NCBI RefSeq assembly: GCF_016612545.1
Contig: NZ_JAENRY010000014.1
Span: 26,060-90,059 of the forward strand
Source: Streptomyces sp. MBT65
Lineage (GTDB): Bacteria > Actinomycetota > Actinomycetes > Streptomycetales > Streptomycetaceae
Length of the DNA: 64,000 nt
Direction of reading: 5' to 3'
Of this stretch, positions 41,648 to 50,572 are shown one piece after another (the stretch's first letter is position 1; each line of letters opens with the position of its first letter). The notes below the pieces were generated by a model. It searched no databases and was not told where the DNA came from. It was given only the letters and a program-made list of their open reading frames with translations. The position numbers were made by a program, and so were the translations under genes.

Positions 41648-43127
41648 TTTCCTCGGTGGCTTCGGAGCGGGGGATCTCGGCGGTGAGGCGGCCCTCGTGC
41701 ATCACCAGCACGCGGTCGGCCATGCCGAGGATCTCGGGCAGATCGGAGGAGATCATCAGGACGGCGACCCCGTCGGCGGCCAACTCGCTGAGCAGTCGGT
41801 GCACTTCGGCCTTGGTCCCGACGTCGATGCCACGGGTCGGCTCGTCGACGATCAGCACCTTCGGGCCGGTGGCCAGCCACTTGGCGAGAACGACCTTCTG
41901 CTGGTTGCCGCCGGACAGCGTGTTGACGGTGTCGGCGATCCGCGCGTACTTGACGTGCAGCTTCACCGCCCAGTCGAGGGAACGGCTGCGTTCGGCGCCC
42001 CGGTCGACGAGGCCCGCCTTCACGGTCGTACGCAGCCCGGTCAGGCCGATGTTCCGCTCGATGGACATGTCCATCACCAGGCCCTGGGCCCGCCGGTCCT
42101 CGGGGACCAGGGCGAGGCCCGCGGCCATCGCGGTCGAAGGGGCGCCGTTCGTCAGCGACTTGCCGTCCACCTCGACCCCGCCGGCGTCCCACCGGTCGAT
42201 GCCGAAGACGGCCCGCGCCACCTCGGTACGGCCGGCGCCGACGAGACCGGCGAGACCGACGATCTCTCCGCGCCGTACGTCGAAGGAGACGTCGGTGAAG
42301 ACGCCCTCGCGGGTCAACCGCTTGACGCTCAGGGCGACTTCACCGGGTTCCACGTCCTGCTTGGGGTACAGCTCGTCGAGGTCGCGGCCGACCATCCGGC
42401 GTACGAGATCGTCCTCGGTCATTCCCTCGATCGGCTCGCTGGAGATCAGCGCACCGTCGCGCAGGGTCGTGACCCGCTGGCAGATCTGGAAGATCTCCTC
42501 CAGCCGGTGCGAGATGAACAGGACGGCGGCGCCCTGTTCGCGCAGGGTGCGCACCACGCCGAACAGGCGGGCCACCTCGCTGCCGGTGAGGGCGGCCGTC
42601 GGCTCGTCCATGATCAGGACGCGGGCGTCGAAGGAGAGCGCCTTGGCGATCTCCACGATCTGCTGGTCGGCGATGGACAGACCGCGCGCCGGGCGGTCGG
42701 GGTCGAGTTCGACGCCGAGCCGCTTCATCAGGTCGGCGGTCGCCGCGTACGTGGCCTTGTGGTCGATACGGCCCAGGGCGCGGCGCGGCTGGCGGCCCAT
42801 GTAGATGTTCTCGGCGATCGACAGGTCGGGGAAGAGGGTCGGTTCCTGGTAGATCACGGCGATGCCCGCGTCGCGGGCGTCACCGGGGCCGTGGAAGAGG
42901 ACGGACGCGCCGTCGAGCAGCACCTGGCCGGCGTCGGGCCGGTGCACACCGGCGAGGGTCTTGATGAGGGTGGACTTGCCCGCGCCGTTCTCACCGGCGA
43001 GGGCGTGCACCTCACCGGGGAACAGTTCGAGGGACACGTCCCGCAGGGCGCGCACCGCGCCGAAGGACTTGGAGATGCCCTTGAGCGCGAGCACCGGGGC
43101 CGGACCCGCGTCTGACGGGTGGGTCAT
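41610..43127 (-). CDS. rhaT: Rhamnose ABC transporter ATP-binding protein, tandem ATPase
   Basis: 505 residues, two fused ABC domains as in RbsA/XylG/RhaT importers. The first half has Walker [13 protein letters not shown], signature [15 protein letters not shown] and Walker [13 protein letters not shown]. The second has the usual degenerate P-loop [16 protein letters not shown] with signature [15 protein letters not shown] and [14 protein letters not shown]. First gene of the minus-strand importer operon rhaT-rhaP-rhaQ-rhaS-rhaM, the order seen in rhizobial rha loci. A LacI-type box lies 46 bp upstream of the ATG. Confidence 0.93.
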   Translation of the reverse strand: MTHPSDAGPAPVLALKGISKSFGAVRALRDVSLELFPGEVHALAGENGAGKSTLIKTLAGVHRPDAGQVLLDGASVLFHGPGDARDAGIAVIYQEPTLFPDLSIAENIYMGRQPRRALGRIDHKATYAATADLMKRLGVELDPDRPARGLSIADQQIVEIAKALSFDARVLIMDEPTAALTGSEVARLFGVVRTLREQGAAVLFISHRLEEIFQICQRVTTLRDGALISSEPIEGMTEDDLVRRMVGRDLDELYPKQDVEPGEVALSVKRLTREGVFTDVSFDVRRGEIVGLAGLVGAGRTEVARAVFGIDRWDAGGVEVDGKSLTNGAPSTAMAAGLALVPEDRRAQGLVMDMSIERNIGLTGLRTTVKAGLVDRGAERSRSLDWAVKLHVKYARIADTVNTLSGGNQQKVVLAKWLATGPKVLIVDEPTRGIDVGTKAEVHRLLSELAADGVAVLMISSDLPEILGMADRVLVMHEGRLTAEIPRSEATEETVMAAATGRAAA

Positions 43128-43172
43128 GAGGGGCTCCTCGACGACGCCGGCGGGCAGGCCCTCACAGCGTCG

Positions 43173-43184
43173 TGAAAGGTTTCA
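43173..43184. promoter_or_regulatory. LacI-type operator upstream of rhaT
   Basis: TGAAAGGTTTCA, a perfect 12-bp palindrome with the TGAAA half-site used by many LacI-family regulators of sugar genes. It is 46 bp before the rhaT start. Confidence 0.7.
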
Positions 43185-43338
43185 ACTTGGTTGCCGGGAC
43201 GTTAGGCGGGCCAACGTTGTCACGTCAATGGGTCCGCCTCGAAAATCTTTCGATAGCCGAAGGTCACGTTGGAGTCACGGAGCACAGGCTTCGCCGTAGG
43301 GCTTGACACCCCTTCGGGAGGCTCATAACTTCGCTCTC

Positions 43339-43350
43339 TGAATCGTTTCA
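43339..43350. promoter_or_regulatory. LacI-type operator upstream of rhaI
   Basis: TGAATCGTTTCA, 10 of 12 positions symmetrical, with a central CG and the TGAA/TTCA ends of the box at 43173-43184. It is 39 bp before the rhaI GTG, so both divergent rha promoters carry one box. Confidence 0.65.
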
Positions 43351-43389
43351 TACATACTGCGTTTCGTCGCATGTCACAGGAGCCCACAA

Positions 43390-44550
43390 GTGACCGATCT
43401 CGCCGCGGTGAAGGCCGCTCTCAAGACCCAGGCAGTCGAGACGCCGTCGTGGGCGTACGGGAACTCGGGGACCCGGTTCAAGGTCTTCGCCCAGGAGGGT
43501 GTGCCGCGGACCCCGCAGGAGAAGTTGGAGGACGCGGCCAAGGTCCACGAGTTCACCGGTGTGGCGCCGACGGTCGCCCTGCACATCCCCTGGGACCGGG
43601 TCGACGACTTCGCGGCGCTGGGCAAGTTCGCGCAGGACCACGGGCTGAAGCTCGGCGCGATCAACTCCAACACGTTCCAGGACGACGACTACCGGCTCGG
43701 CAGCGTCTGTCATCCCGACGCGGCGGTGCGGCGCAAGGCGCTCGACCATCTGCTGGAGTGCGTCGACATCATGGACGCGACGGGCTCCGCCGATCTGAAG
43801 CTCTGGTTCGCCGACGGGACGAACTATCCGGGCCAGGACGACCTCTCCGCCCGCCAGGACCGGTTGGCGGAGGCGCTCGCGGCGGTGTACGCGCGGCTGA
43901 GGGACGGGCAGCGGATGCTGCTGGAGTACAAGTTCTTCGAGCCGGCCTTCTACGCGACCGATGTTCCCGACTGGGGGACGGCTTACGCGCACTGCCTGAA
44001 GCTCGGGCCGAAGGCGCAGGTCGTGGTCGACACGGGGCATCACGCGCCCGGTACCAATATCGAGTTCATCGTGGCGACGCTGCTCCGCGAGGGGAAGCTC
44101 GGGGCGTTCGACTTCAACTCGCGGTTCTACGCGGACGACGACCTGATGGTGGGGGCGGCCGATCCGTTCCAGTTGTTCCGGATCATGTACGAGGTGATTC
44201 GGGGTGGGGGGTTCACTCCGGACGTGGCGTTCATGCTGGATCAGTGTCACAACATCGAGGCGAAGATTCCGGCGATCATCCGGTCGGTGATGAACGTGCA
44301 GGAAGCGACGGCGAAGGCGCTGCTCGTGGACGCGGTGTCGTTGGGTGCCGCGCAACGGGCTGGGGACGTGCTGGAGGCGAATGCCGTGGTGATGGACGCG
44401 TACAACACGGATGTGCGGCCGCTGTTGCGGGAGGTGCGGGAGGAGTTGGGGCTTGACCCTGACCCCATTGCGGCGTACCGCGCCGACGGGTGGCAGGAGC
44501 GGATTGTCGCTGAGCGGGTTGGTGGGCAGCAGGCCGGTTGGGGCGCCTGA
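43390..44550 (+). CDS. rhaI: L-rhamnose isomerase (RhaI type)
   Basis: 386 residues, a TIM-barrel isomerase of the alternative (Pseudomonas stutzeri/rhizobial) L-rhamnose isomerase type rather than E. coli RhaA. Metal/substrate motifs: PSWAYGNSGTRF, TVALHIPWDRV, LGAINSNTFQDDDYRLGSVCHPD, LLEYKFFEPAFY, VVDTGHHAPGTNIEF, FDFNSRFYADDDLMVGAADPFQLF. It converts L-rhamnose to L-rhamnulose. GTG start after AGGAG. It is the first gene of the plus-strand rha operon and is preceded by a LacI-type box. Confidence 0.94.
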   Translation: MTDLAAVKAALKTQAVETPSWAYGNSGTRFKVFAQEGVPRTPQEKLEDAAKVHEFTGVAPTVALHIPWDRVDDFAALGKFAQDHGLKLGAINSNTFQDDDYRLGSVCHPDAAVRRKALDHLLECVDIMDATGSADLKLWFADGTNYPGQDDLSARQDRLAEALAAVYARLRDGQRMLLEYKFFEPAFYATDVPDWGTAYAHCLKLGPKAQVVVDTGHHAPGTNIEFIVATLLREGKLGAFDFNSRFYADDDLMVGAADPFQLFRIMYEVIRGGGFTPDVAFMLDQCHNIEAKIPAIIRSVMNVQEATAKALLVDAVSLGAAQRAGDVLEANAVVMDAYNTDVRPLLREVREELGLDPDPIAAYRADGWQERIVAERVGGQQAGWGA

Positions 44551-44573
44551 GCGTCTGCCGGAAATCCGTCGTT

Positions 44574-44650
44574 CGCGGGTGCGGGGCGTTGTGGCCGGTC
44601 GCGCCCACGCGGCGGTGGCCGCACATCAGCACAGCCCCACACCCCTGATA
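44574..44650. repeat. Streptomyces-type intergenic repeat inside the rha operon
   Basis: The stretch CGCGGGTGCGGGG...GTGGCCGGTCGCGCCCACG...GCGGCGGTGGCCGC...CACAGCCCCACACCCC resembles a palindromic element I know to be scattered between genes in many Streptomyces. A related piece occurs in the other orientation at 61888-61931 (shared GGCGG-x-GCCG, ATC, GCCCC and C-rich end). It contains a GCGGC-GGTG-GCCGC stem and occupies the 130-bp rhaI-rhaD gap. Confidence 0.6.
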
Positions 44651-44680
44651 GTCCCCTCTCTCACGTAAGGACCCGAGTTC

Positions 44681-46720
44681 ATGGCACCGCACCACGAAGC
44701 CGCCTCGCTGCTTGCTCGTTCCCGTCGGCTTGGCGCTGATCCTCGTAACACCAATTACGCCGGCGGGAACGCGTCCGCCAAGGGTGTCGACACGGATCCC
44801 GTCACCGGGGGTGATGTCGAGTTGATGTGGGTGAAGGGGTCCGGGGGTGATCTCGGGACACTCACCGAATCCGGGCTCGCCGTGTTGCGGCTCGATCGGA
44901 TGCGAGCGCTCGTCGATGTGTACCCCGGGGTGGAGCGCGAGGACGAGATGGTCGCCGCGTTCGACTACTGCCTGCACGGCAAGGGGGGTGCGGCGCCCTC
45001 CATCGACACCGCCATGCACGGGCTCGTGGACGCGGCGCACGTCGATCATCTGCATCCCGACTCGGGGATCGCGCTCGCCTGTGCCGCCGACGGGGAGAAG
45101 CTGACCGCCGAGTGCTTCGGGGACTCCGTGGTGTGGGTGCCCTGGCGGCGGCCCGGGTTCCAGCTGGGGCTGGACATCGCCGCCGTGAAGGAGGCCAATC
45201 CTCAGGCCATCGGGTGTGTGCTCGGGGGGCACGGGATCACCGCCTGGGGTGCGAGTTCCGAGGAGTGCGAGCGGAACTCGTTGCACATCATCCGTACCGC
45301 CGAGGCGTTCCTCACCGAGCGCGGGAAGGCGGAGCCCTTCGGGCCCGTCGTCGAGGGGTACGGTCCGCTCGGCGACGGTGAGCGACGGGAGCGGGCCGCC
45401 GCGCTCGCGCCGTACATCCGTGCCGTCGCCTCTCAAGACCGGCCGCAGGTGGGGCACTTCACCGATTCCGAGGTCGTGCTCGATTTCCTGGCGCGGGCCG
45501 AGCATCCGCGGCTCGCCGCGCTCGGTACCTCCTGCCCCGACCACTTTCTGCGGACCAAGGTCCGGCCGCTCGTTCTCGATCTGCCGCCCACCGCCCCGCT
45601 GGACGAGGCGATCGCCCGGCTGAAGGAGCTGCACTCCGGCTATCGCGAGGAGTACGCCGCCTACTACCAGCGGCACGCCCTGCCCGACTCCCCCGCGATG
45701 CGCGGCGCCGACCCGGCGATCGTGCTGATCCCCGGCGTGGGCATGTTCTCCTTCGGCAAGGACAAGCAGACGGCGCGGGTGGCCGGCGAGTTCTACGTCA
45801 ACGCCGTCAACGTGATGCGCGGCGCCGAGGCCGTGTCGGCGTACGCGCCGATCGAGGAGTCGGAGAAGTTCCGTATCGAGTACTGGGCCCTGGAAGAGGC
45901 CAAGTTGCAGCGGATGCCGAAGCCCAAGCCGCTCGCCACGCGGGTCGCACTCGTCACCGGAGCGGGCAGCGGGATCGGGAAGGCGATCGCCCGGCGGCTG
46001 GTCGACGAGGGTGCGTGCGTCGTGATCGCGGATCTCAACGCGGAGAACGCGGCCTCCGTCGCCGAGGATCTGGGCGGGCCCGACAAGGCCGTTGCCGTCA
46101 CCGTCGATGTGACCGACGAGGGGCAGATCGTCGAGGCCTTCAAGACCGCTCTGCTCGCCTTCGGCGGGATCGATCTCGTCGTCAACAACGCCGGGATCTC
46201 CATCTCCAAGCCCCTGCTGGAGACTTCGGCCCGGGACTGGGACCTCCAGCACGACATCATGGCCCGCGGCTCCTTCCTCGTCTCGCGTGAGGCGGCCCGG
46301 GCGATGATCGCCCAGGGTCTCGGCGGCGACATCCTCTACATCGCGTCCAAGAACGCCGTGTTCGCCGGCCCCAACAACATCGCGTACTCCGCGACCAAGG
46401 CCGACCAGGCCCATCAAGTACGGCTGCTCGCCGCCGAGTTGGGCGAGCACGGGATCCGGGTCAACGGGATCAACCCGGACGGTGTCGTGCGGGGCTCTGG
46501 CATCTTCGCGGGCGGCTGGGGCGCGCAGCGGGCGGCGACCTACGGGATCGAGGAGGAGAAGCTCGGTGAGTTCTACGCCCAGCGGACCATCCTGAAGCGT
46601 GAGGTGCTGCCCGAGCATGTCGCCAACGCCGTCTTCGCCCTCACCGGCGGGGACTTGACGCACACCACCGGGCTGCACGTCCCGGTCGACGCCGGCGTTG
46701 CGGCCGCCTTCCTTCGGTGA
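44681..46720 (+). CDS. rhaD: Bifunctional rhamnulose-1-phosphate aldolase/lactaldehyde dehydrogenase
   Basis: 679 residues, two enzymes fused. Residues 1-about 400: class II aldolase domain (NYAGGNASAKG, LMWVKGSGGDLGTL, DAAHVDHLHPDSGIALACA with metal-binding His, CVLGGHGITAWG), cleaving L-rhamnulose 1-phosphate to DHAP and L-lactaldehyde. Residues about 425-679: SDR domain (LVTGAGSGIGKAIARRL, VVNNAGIS, YIASKNAVFAGPNNIAYSATKAD with YxxxK), oxidising lactaldehyde to L-lactate. The fusion is typical of Gram-positive and rhizobial rha loci. It is preceded by an intergenic repeat and overlaps rhaB by 4 bp (GTGA). Confidence 0.94.
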   Translation: MAPHHEAASLLARSRRLGADPRNTNYAGGNASAKGVDTDPVTGGDVELMWVKGSGGDLGTLTESGLAVLRLDRMRALVDVYPGVEREDEMVAAFDYCLHGKGGAAPSIDTAMHGLVDAAHVDHLHPDSGIALACAADGEKLTAECFGDSVVWVPWRRPGFQLGLDIAAVKEANPQAIGCVLGGHGITAWGASSEECERNSLHIIRTAEAFLTERGKAEPFGPVVEGYGPLGDGERRERAAALAPYIRAVASQDRPQVGHFTDSEVVLDFLARAEHPRLAALGTSCPDHFLRTKVRPLVLDLPPTAPLDEAIARLKELHSGYREEYAAYYQRHALPDSPAMRGADPAIVLIPGVGMFSFGKDKQTARVAGEFYVNAVNVMRGAEAVSAYAPIEESEKFRIEYWALEEAKLQRMPKPKPLATRVALVTGAGSGIGKAIARRLVDEGACVVIADLNAENAASVAEDLGGPDKAVAVTVDVTDEGQIVEAFKTALLAFGGIDLVVNNAGISISKPLLETSARDWDLQHDIMARGSFLVSREAARAMIAQGLGGDILYIASKNAVFAGPNNIAYSATKADQAHQVRLLAAELGEHGIRVNGINPDGVVRGSGIFAGGWGAQRAATYGIEEEKLGEFYAQRTILKREVLPEHVANAVFALTGGDLTHTTGLHVPVDAGVAAAFLR

Positions 46721-48168
46721 GCGCGGACGTGAAGGCGTATGCCGCGGTCGACCTCGGCGCGTCCAGTGGACGGGTCATGGTCGGCCATGTCGGGCCGGAC
46801 TCCCTGGAGTTGGCGGAGGCCCACCGCTTCCCCAACCGGCCCGTCCGCACACCCGAGGGGCTGCGCTGGGACATCCTCGCGCTGTACGCGGGCGTCCTCG
46901 ACGGACTCCGGGCAGCGGGACCGACTCTCGATTCCGTCGGCATCGACAGTTGGGCCGTCGACTACGGGCTCTTGGACGTCGACGGGGCCTTGCTGGGCAA
47001 TCCCGTGCACTATCGGGACGCCCGCACGGAGGGCGTCGCCGAGAAGGTGTGGGCGACCGTGCCCGCGGGCGAGTTGTACGAGTCGACCGGGTTGCAGTAC
47101 GCACCCTTCAACACCCTGTACCAGCTCACGGCAGCCCGCGACTCGGCCCAACTGGCCCAGGCCGAAAGGCTGTTGCTCATCCCCGATCTGCTGTCCTACT
47201 GGCTCACCGGGGAGCAGGGCACCGAGCTGACCAACGCCTCCACCACTCAACTCATCGATCCCCGGACGCGCGACTGGTCGTACGACATCGCCTCCCGCCT
47301 CGGCATCGGCCTCGGGCTGTTCGCACCCCTGCGGCAACCGGGCGATCCGGCCGGGGTGCTGCGGGCCGAAGTGCTGGAGGAGACGGGACTGAGCGGGCCC
47401 GTGCCGGTGACGGCGGTCGGATCGCATGACACCGCGTCAGCTGTCGCCGCCGTTCCGGCGGTTGAGGAGCGGTTCGCCTATATCTGTACCGGGACCTGGT
47501 CCCTGGCCGGTCTCGAGCTCGACGCACCGGTGCTCAGCGAGGCGAGCCGGAGCGCCAACTTCACCAACGAGCTGGGGCTCGACGGCACGGTCCGCTATCT
47601 GCGCAACATCATGGGGCTGTGGCTGCTTCAGGAGTGTGTACGGGCCTGGGGCGAGCCGGAGTTGGGAGAGTTGCTGCGCGGGGCGGCCCGGGTTCCGGCG
47701 CTGCGGTCGGTCGTGGACGCGGGGGACGCGGCGTTCCTGGCGCCGGGGCGGATGCCGGAGCGGATCGCCGATGCCTGTCGTAGCTCGGGGCAGCCGGTGC
47801 CCGAGTCCCGGGCGGAGATCACGCGCTGCATCCTCGACTCCCTCGCGCTCGCCCATCGGCGGGCGGTCGTCGACGCCCAGGAACTCGCCGGCCATCCGGT
47901 CGATGTCGTACACATCGTCGGGGGCGGTACCCGCAACGCGCTGCTGTGCCAACTGACCGCCGACGCCTGCGGGTTGCCGGTGATCGCCGGGCCGACAGAA
48001 GCCGCCGCGCTGGGCAATGTGCTCGTCCAGGCACGGGCCCACGGGCTCGTCGGTGACCTCGCCGGGATGCGGGGGCTGCTAGCCCGCACCCAGCCGTCGA
48101 CGCGCTACGAGCCGCAGGGCGACACCGCCCGGTGGCGGGCGGCGGAGGCCCGGCTCGCCGCGCGGTGA
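46717..48168 (+). CDS. rhaB: L-rhamnulokinase
   Basis: 483 residues, FGGY carbohydrate kinase: AAVDLGASSGRVMVG phosphate loop, IDSWAVDYGLLD with the catalytic-region Asp, ASTTQLIDPRTRDWSYD, VGSHDTASAVAAVP, FAYICTGTWSLAGLEL and VHIVGGGTRNALLCQLTADACG, all matching RhaB. It phosphorylates L-rhamnulose at O1 for the aldolase. The GTG overlaps the aldolase stop, so the two are coupled. Confidence 0.95.
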   Translation: MSADVKAYAAVDLGASSGRVMVGHVGPDSLELAEAHRFPNRPVRTPEGLRWDILALYAGVLDGLRAAGPTLDSVGIDSWAVDYGLLDVDGALLGNPVHYRDARTEGVAEKVWATVPAGELYESTGLQYAPFNTLYQLTAARDSAQLAQAERLLLIPDLLSYWLTGEQGTELTNASTTQLIDPRTRDWSYDIASRLGIGLGLFAPLRQPGDPAGVLRAEVLEETGLSGPVPVTAVGSHDTASAVAAVPAVEERFAYICTGTWSLAGLELDAPVLSEASRSANFTNELGLDGTVRYLRNIMGLWLLQECVRAWGEPELGELLRGAARVPALRSVVDAGDAAFLAPGRMPERIADACRSSGQPVPESRAEITRCILDSLALAHRRAVVDAQELAGHPVDVVHIVGGGTRNALLCQLTADACGLPVIAGPTEAAALGNVLVQARAHGLVGDLAGMRGLLARTQPSTRYEPQGDTARWRAAEARLAAR

Positions 48169-48224
48169 ACCGGAGCCCAAGAAAGTTCCCTCCGGCTCGG
48201 AGACCCGGTTCGCCACCCGTTGAG

Positions 48225-48240
48225 CTGGGGGCTCCCCCAG
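48225..48240. repeat. Palindrome CTGGGGG-CT-CCCCCAG after rhaB
   Basis: Seven-base perfect arms around CT. This GGGGGCTCCCCC form is a very common intergenic motif in Streptomyces. Positioned 57 bp after the rhaB stop it could form a strong hairpin and attenuate read-through into lutA. Confidence 0.55.
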
Positions 48241-48272
48241 ACGGTGACCTCCGACTACGCTGCATCCATCCG

Positions 48273-48284
48273 ATGATCGACCAT
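48273..48284. promoter_or_regulatory. Near-palindrome before lutA, candidate GntR/LldR-type site
   Basis: ATGATCGACCAT is symmetrical at 10 of 12 positions and sits directly before the AAGGAG of lutA. Lactate-utilisation operons are often controlled by FadR-group GntR repressors with TGGT/ACCA-like half-sites; no such regulator gene is in the window. Confidence 0.35.
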
Positions 48285-48296
48285 TAAGGAGCCGCG

Positions 48297-49088
48297 ATGC
48301 GTGTCGCCCTGTTCCTGACTTGCGTCAACGACACGCTCTATCCGGACACCGGGCGCGCCGTGGTGAAACTGCTGACCAGACTGGGCGTCGAGGTCGACTT
48401 CCCGATGGCCCAGACCTGCTGCGGACAGGCGCACTACAACACCGGCTACCGCCATGAGGCCGAACCGCTCGCCCGGCATTTCTCCGATGTCTTCGGGGGG
48501 TACGAGGCGATCGTCACGCCGTCCGGGTCCTGCGGGGCGATGGTGCGGGAGCTGTATCCGCGGATGGGGGAAAGGGCCGAGGCCGAAGGGCGCGGTGACA
48601 CCCTCGCGGCCACGTTGGCGCCGGTGGTGCCGAAGACGTACGAACTGACCGAGTTCCTCGTGGACGTGCTCGGGGTGACCGACGTCGGGGCCTACTACCC
48701 GCACAAGGTCACCTATCACCCCACCTGCCACGGGCTGCGCAGCCTGGGCCTCGGTGACCGGCCGCTCAGGCTCCTCCAGGCCGTCAAGGGGCTGGAGTTG
48801 GTCGAGTTGCCCGGTGCCGACGAGTGCTGCGGGTTCGGCGGGACGTTCGCCGTGAAGAACGCCGATGTCTCGGCGGCGATGGGCGCCGACAAGGTGCGCA
48901 ACGCGGAGTCGACGGGCGCCGAGGTGCTGTGCGCGGCGGACAACTCCTGTCTGATGCACGTCGGCGGCACGATGGCCCGGCTGCACACCGCCATGCGGCC
49001 GGTGCACATCGCGGAGATCCTGGCCGCCACGGAAACGGAGACCGCCACGGAGACAGGGACCGTCACGGAAGAGGAGACACACGCATGA
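48297..49088 (+). CDS. lutA: L-lactate oxidation iron-sulfur subunit LutA
   Basis: 263 residues. Two CCG domains: MAQTCCGQAHYNTGYRHEA and GADECCGFGGTFAVKN, each ligating an unusual iron-sulfur centre, as in LutA/YkgE and heterodisulfide reductase subunits. With LutB and LutC it oxidises L-lactate to pyruvate. The last about 18 residues are a Thr/Glu repeat (ATETET-ATETGT-VTEEET) encoded by three 18-bp units, not found in typical LutA. ATG after AAGGAG; the stop overlaps lutB (ATGA). Downstream of rhaB, it consumes the lactate made by the rhamnose pathway. Confidence 0.92.
   Translation: MRVALFLTCVNDTLYPDTGRAVVKLLTRLGVEVDFPMAQTCCGQAHYNTGYRHEAEPLARHFSDVFGGYEAIVTPSGSCGAMVRELYPRMGERAEAEGRGDTLAATLAPVVPKTYELTEFLVDVLGVTDVGAYYPHKVTYHPTCHGLRSLGLGDRPLRLLQAVKGLELVELPGADECCGFGGTFAVKNADVSAAMGADKVRNAESTGAEVLCAADNSCLMHVGGTMARLHTAMRPVHIAEILAATETETATETGTVTEEETHA
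49026..49079 (+). repeat. Three in-frame 18-bp tandem repeats at the end of lutA
   Basis: Units 49026-49043, 49044-49061 and 49062-49079 each read G(C/T)CACGGA followed by a purine-rich half. They encode ATETET, ATETGT and VTEEET and run to within nine bases of the stop codon. Confidence 0.85.
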
Positions 49089-50572
49089 GCGGCACGTTCG
49101 TCGGCATGCCGGCCTTCCCGGCCTTTCCCGTGGCCGCCCATGAGGCCGTCAACAACCAGACGCTGCGCGGAAATCTGCGCCACGCCACCCACACGATCCG
49201 CGCCAAACGGGCCAAGGCCGTGGCGGAGCTGTCCGACTGGGCCGCGCTCCGCGAGGCCGGCAAGCAGATCAAGGACCACACCCTCCGTCATCTCGACCGG
49301 TATCTGGTCCAGTTGGAGGAGTCGGTGACGGCCGCCGGCGGTGTCGTCCACTGGGCCGCCGACGCCGACGAGGCCAACCGGATCGTCACTCGACTCGTCC
49401 AGGAGACGGGCGAGTCGGAGGTCGTCAAGGTCAAGTCGATGGCCACGCAGGAGATCGGGCTCAACGAGGCCCTGGAGGCGGCGGGCATCCGCGCCTACGA
49501 GACCGATCTCGCCGAACTCATCGTGCAGTTGGGCAAGGACCGCCCCTCGCACATCCTGGTGCCCGCGATCCACCGCAACCGCGGCGAGATCCGCGAGATC
49601 TTCGCCCGCGAGATGAGCGAGTGGGGCCGCCCGGCGCCGGACGGGCTGACCGACACCCCCGCCGAACTCGCCGAGGCCGCCCGCCTCCACCTCCGCGAGA
49701 AGTTCCTCCGCGCCAAAGTCGGCATCTCCGGCGCCAACTTCATGGTCGCCGACACCGGCACCCTCGTCGTCGTCGAGTCGGAAGGCAACGGCCGGATGTG
49801 CCTCACCCTCCCCGAGACGCTGATCTCGGTCGTCGGCATCGAGAAGATCGTGCCCACCTGGCAGGACCTAGAAGTCTTCCTCCAGACCCTCCCCCGCTCC
49901 TCCACCGCCGAACGCATGAACCCGTACACCAGCACCTGGACCGGCACGACCGACGGCGACGGGCCGCGCACCTTCCATCTGGTCCTGCTCGACAACGGCC
50001 GCACCGACACCCTCGCCGACGAGGTCGGCCGCCAGGCCCTGCGCTGCATCCGCTGCTCGGCCTGCCTCAACGTCTGCCCGGTGTACGAGCGGGCCGGCGG
50101 CCATGCCTACGGATCGGTCTACCCGGGCCCGATCGGCGCGATCCTCAGCCCCCAACTCCGGGGCACGGCAAGCGAGATCGACGCCTCGCTGCCGTACGCC
50201 TCGTCGCTGTGCGGTGCCTGCTACGAGGTGTGCCCGGTCGCCATCGACATCCCCGAGGTGCTGGTGCATCTGCGGGAACGGGTGGTGGAGGGCGGGCCAG
50301 TGACCCGCGAGGGCAACAAGGTCGTCCTGCAACCCGCCAAGGGCCATGCCGCCGAGCGCGCGGCCATGCGGGCGACCCGCTGGACGTTCACGCACCCGGG
50401 CGCCCTGCGCACCGGGCAGCGGCTCGCCTCCCGCACCCGCCGCTTCCACCCACGGACCCTGCCCGGACCCGGCAAGGCCTGGAGCGGCACCCGGGACCTG
50501 CCCGCCGTGCCCCCGGAGCCGTTCCGCGACTGGTGGCAGCGCACGCACGGTGGAAAGGACGGCGCCAAGTGA
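49085..50572 (+). CDS. lutB: L-lactate oxidation subunit LutB (LUD plus 4Fe-4S domains)
   Basis: 495 residues. A LUD domain in the first 300 residues (HLDRYLVQLEESVTAAGGVVHWAADADEAN, VKVKSMATQEIGLNEALE, GISGANFMVADTGTLVVVESEGN) is followed by two 4Fe-4S clusters, CIRCSACLNVCPVYERAGGHAYG and CGACYEVCPVAIDIPEVL, and a C-terminal basic region. Standard LutB/YkgF layout. Overlaps lutA and lutC by 4 bp each, indicating a tightly coupled operon. Cytoplasmic electron transfer from lactate. Confidence 0.95.
   Translation: MSGTFVGMPAFPAFPVAAHEAVNNQTLRGNLRHATHTIRAKRAKAVAELSDWAALREAGKQIKDHTLRHLDRYLVQLEESVTAAGGVVHWAADADEANRIVTRLVQETGESEVVKVKSMATQEIGLNEALEAAGIRAYETDLAELIVQLGKDRPSHILVPAIHRNRGEIREIFAREMSEWGRPAPDGLTDTPAELAEAARLHLREKFLRAKVGISGANFMVADTGTLVVVESEGNGRMCLTLPETLISVVGIEKIVPTWQDLEVFLQTLPRSSTAERMNPYTSTWTGTTDGDGPRTFHLVLLDNGRTDTLADEVGRQALRCIRCSACLNVCPVYERAGGHAYGSVYPGPIGAILSPQLRGTASEIDASLPYASSLCGACYEVCPVAIDIPEVLVHLRERVVEGGPVTREGNKVVLQPAKGHAAERAAMRATRWTFTHPGALRTGQRLASRTRRFHPRTLPGPGKAWSGTRDLPAVPPEPFRDWWQRTHGGKDGAK

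Noticed and set aside
44276..46678. An 800-codon open frame on the minus strand
   Set aside because: It is antisense to rhaD, has low-complexity Gly/Val/Asp/Arg composition and no recognisable domain.
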